Origin: Pseudoxanthomonas dokdonensis
GTDB lineage: Bacteria > Pseudomonadota > Gammaproteobacteria > Xanthomonadales > Xanthomonadaceae
Length of the DNA stretch: 64,000 bases
Direction of reading: 5' to 3'
NCBI RefSeq assembly: GCF_001431405.1
Contig: NZ_LDJL01000004.1
Location: 124,001 to 188,000 of the forward strand
Shown: in pieces, positions 63,965-64,000 of the stretch
Layout: each line of letters starts with the position of its first letter
How positions within the stretch are numbered: the stretch's first letter is position 1
Program-made: the position numbers and the translations under genes
The notes under the pieces: generated by a model
What the model was told of the DNA's origin: nothing
What the model saw: the letters and a program-made list of their open reading frames with translations, nothing else
The model's database searches: none

Positions 63965-64000
63965 GTACAGGTCGGTCGGGGCGGCCGCCGGCAACACCGC

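Overview
The window is a visibly GC-rich chromosomal segment from a gammaproteobacterium of the family Xanthomonadaceae/Lysobacteraceae (Xanthomonas, Stenotrophomonas, Lysobacter and relatives). The main reasons are the argG-argE-argB-argC-argH-proB-proA order with an argB fused to an acetyltransferase domain, which is typical of the xanthomonad N-acetylcitrulline route; a TrpR-family regulator directly ahead of hisGDCBHAFI; a bifunctional hisB; and many GTAG-type palindromic repeats like those of Stenotrophomonas. There are no phage genes, transposases or CRISPR arrays. Nearly everything is core metabolism. The unusual content lies in repeats, gene junctions, regulatory palindromes and a few odd proteins.

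Layout: 1-10260 holds the arginine and proline operons. A shared terminator and tRNA-Pro(CGG) follow. 10603-14013 holds hisS and an enlarged histidine ammonia-lyase-family gene. 14015-14803 is an array of eight ~102-bp units, each an inverted pair of REP palindromes. A 22-bp palindrome at 14901-14922 overlaps the presumed promoter of a TrpR-like gene (hisR), and the complete his operon follows to 22344 with overlapping or abutting cistrons. 22400-24953 holds a secreted phosphoesterase and a JmjC/cupin-like protein.

25229-30095 (minus strand) carries methionine salvage genes mtnC, mtnD and mtnB and two APC-family permeases. 30272-33076 holds a Nudix gene, a repeat-filled gap, a second diverged copy of the serA 3' end, a grpB-domain gene and serA. 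A D-2-hydroxyglutarate dehydrogenase-like gene is divergent from serA, a known functional partnership. 34770-36898 is a DUF2388/DUF4105 pair ending inside a REP element.

37037-62731 is dominated by leucine and branched-acyl-CoA catabolism on the minus strand. It includes an SDR dehydrogenase, a PAS-GGDEF-EAL protein translationally coupled to HMG-CoA lyase, both methylcrotonyl-CoA carboxylase subunits, methylglutaconyl-CoA hydratase, a thiolase, isovaleryl-CoA dehydrogenase and leucine dehydrogenase. A fused isobutyryl-CoA mutase (icmF) is divergent from leucine dehydrogenase. This set is interrupted by a plus-strand feoAB iron uptake operon with a 19-bp Fur box, a zinc-ribbon/bactofilin pair, two alanine-rich lipoproteins and a lipidated subtilisin-type autotransporter. 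The window ends with a DUF4287 protein, a glutathione S-transferase and a small membrane protein.
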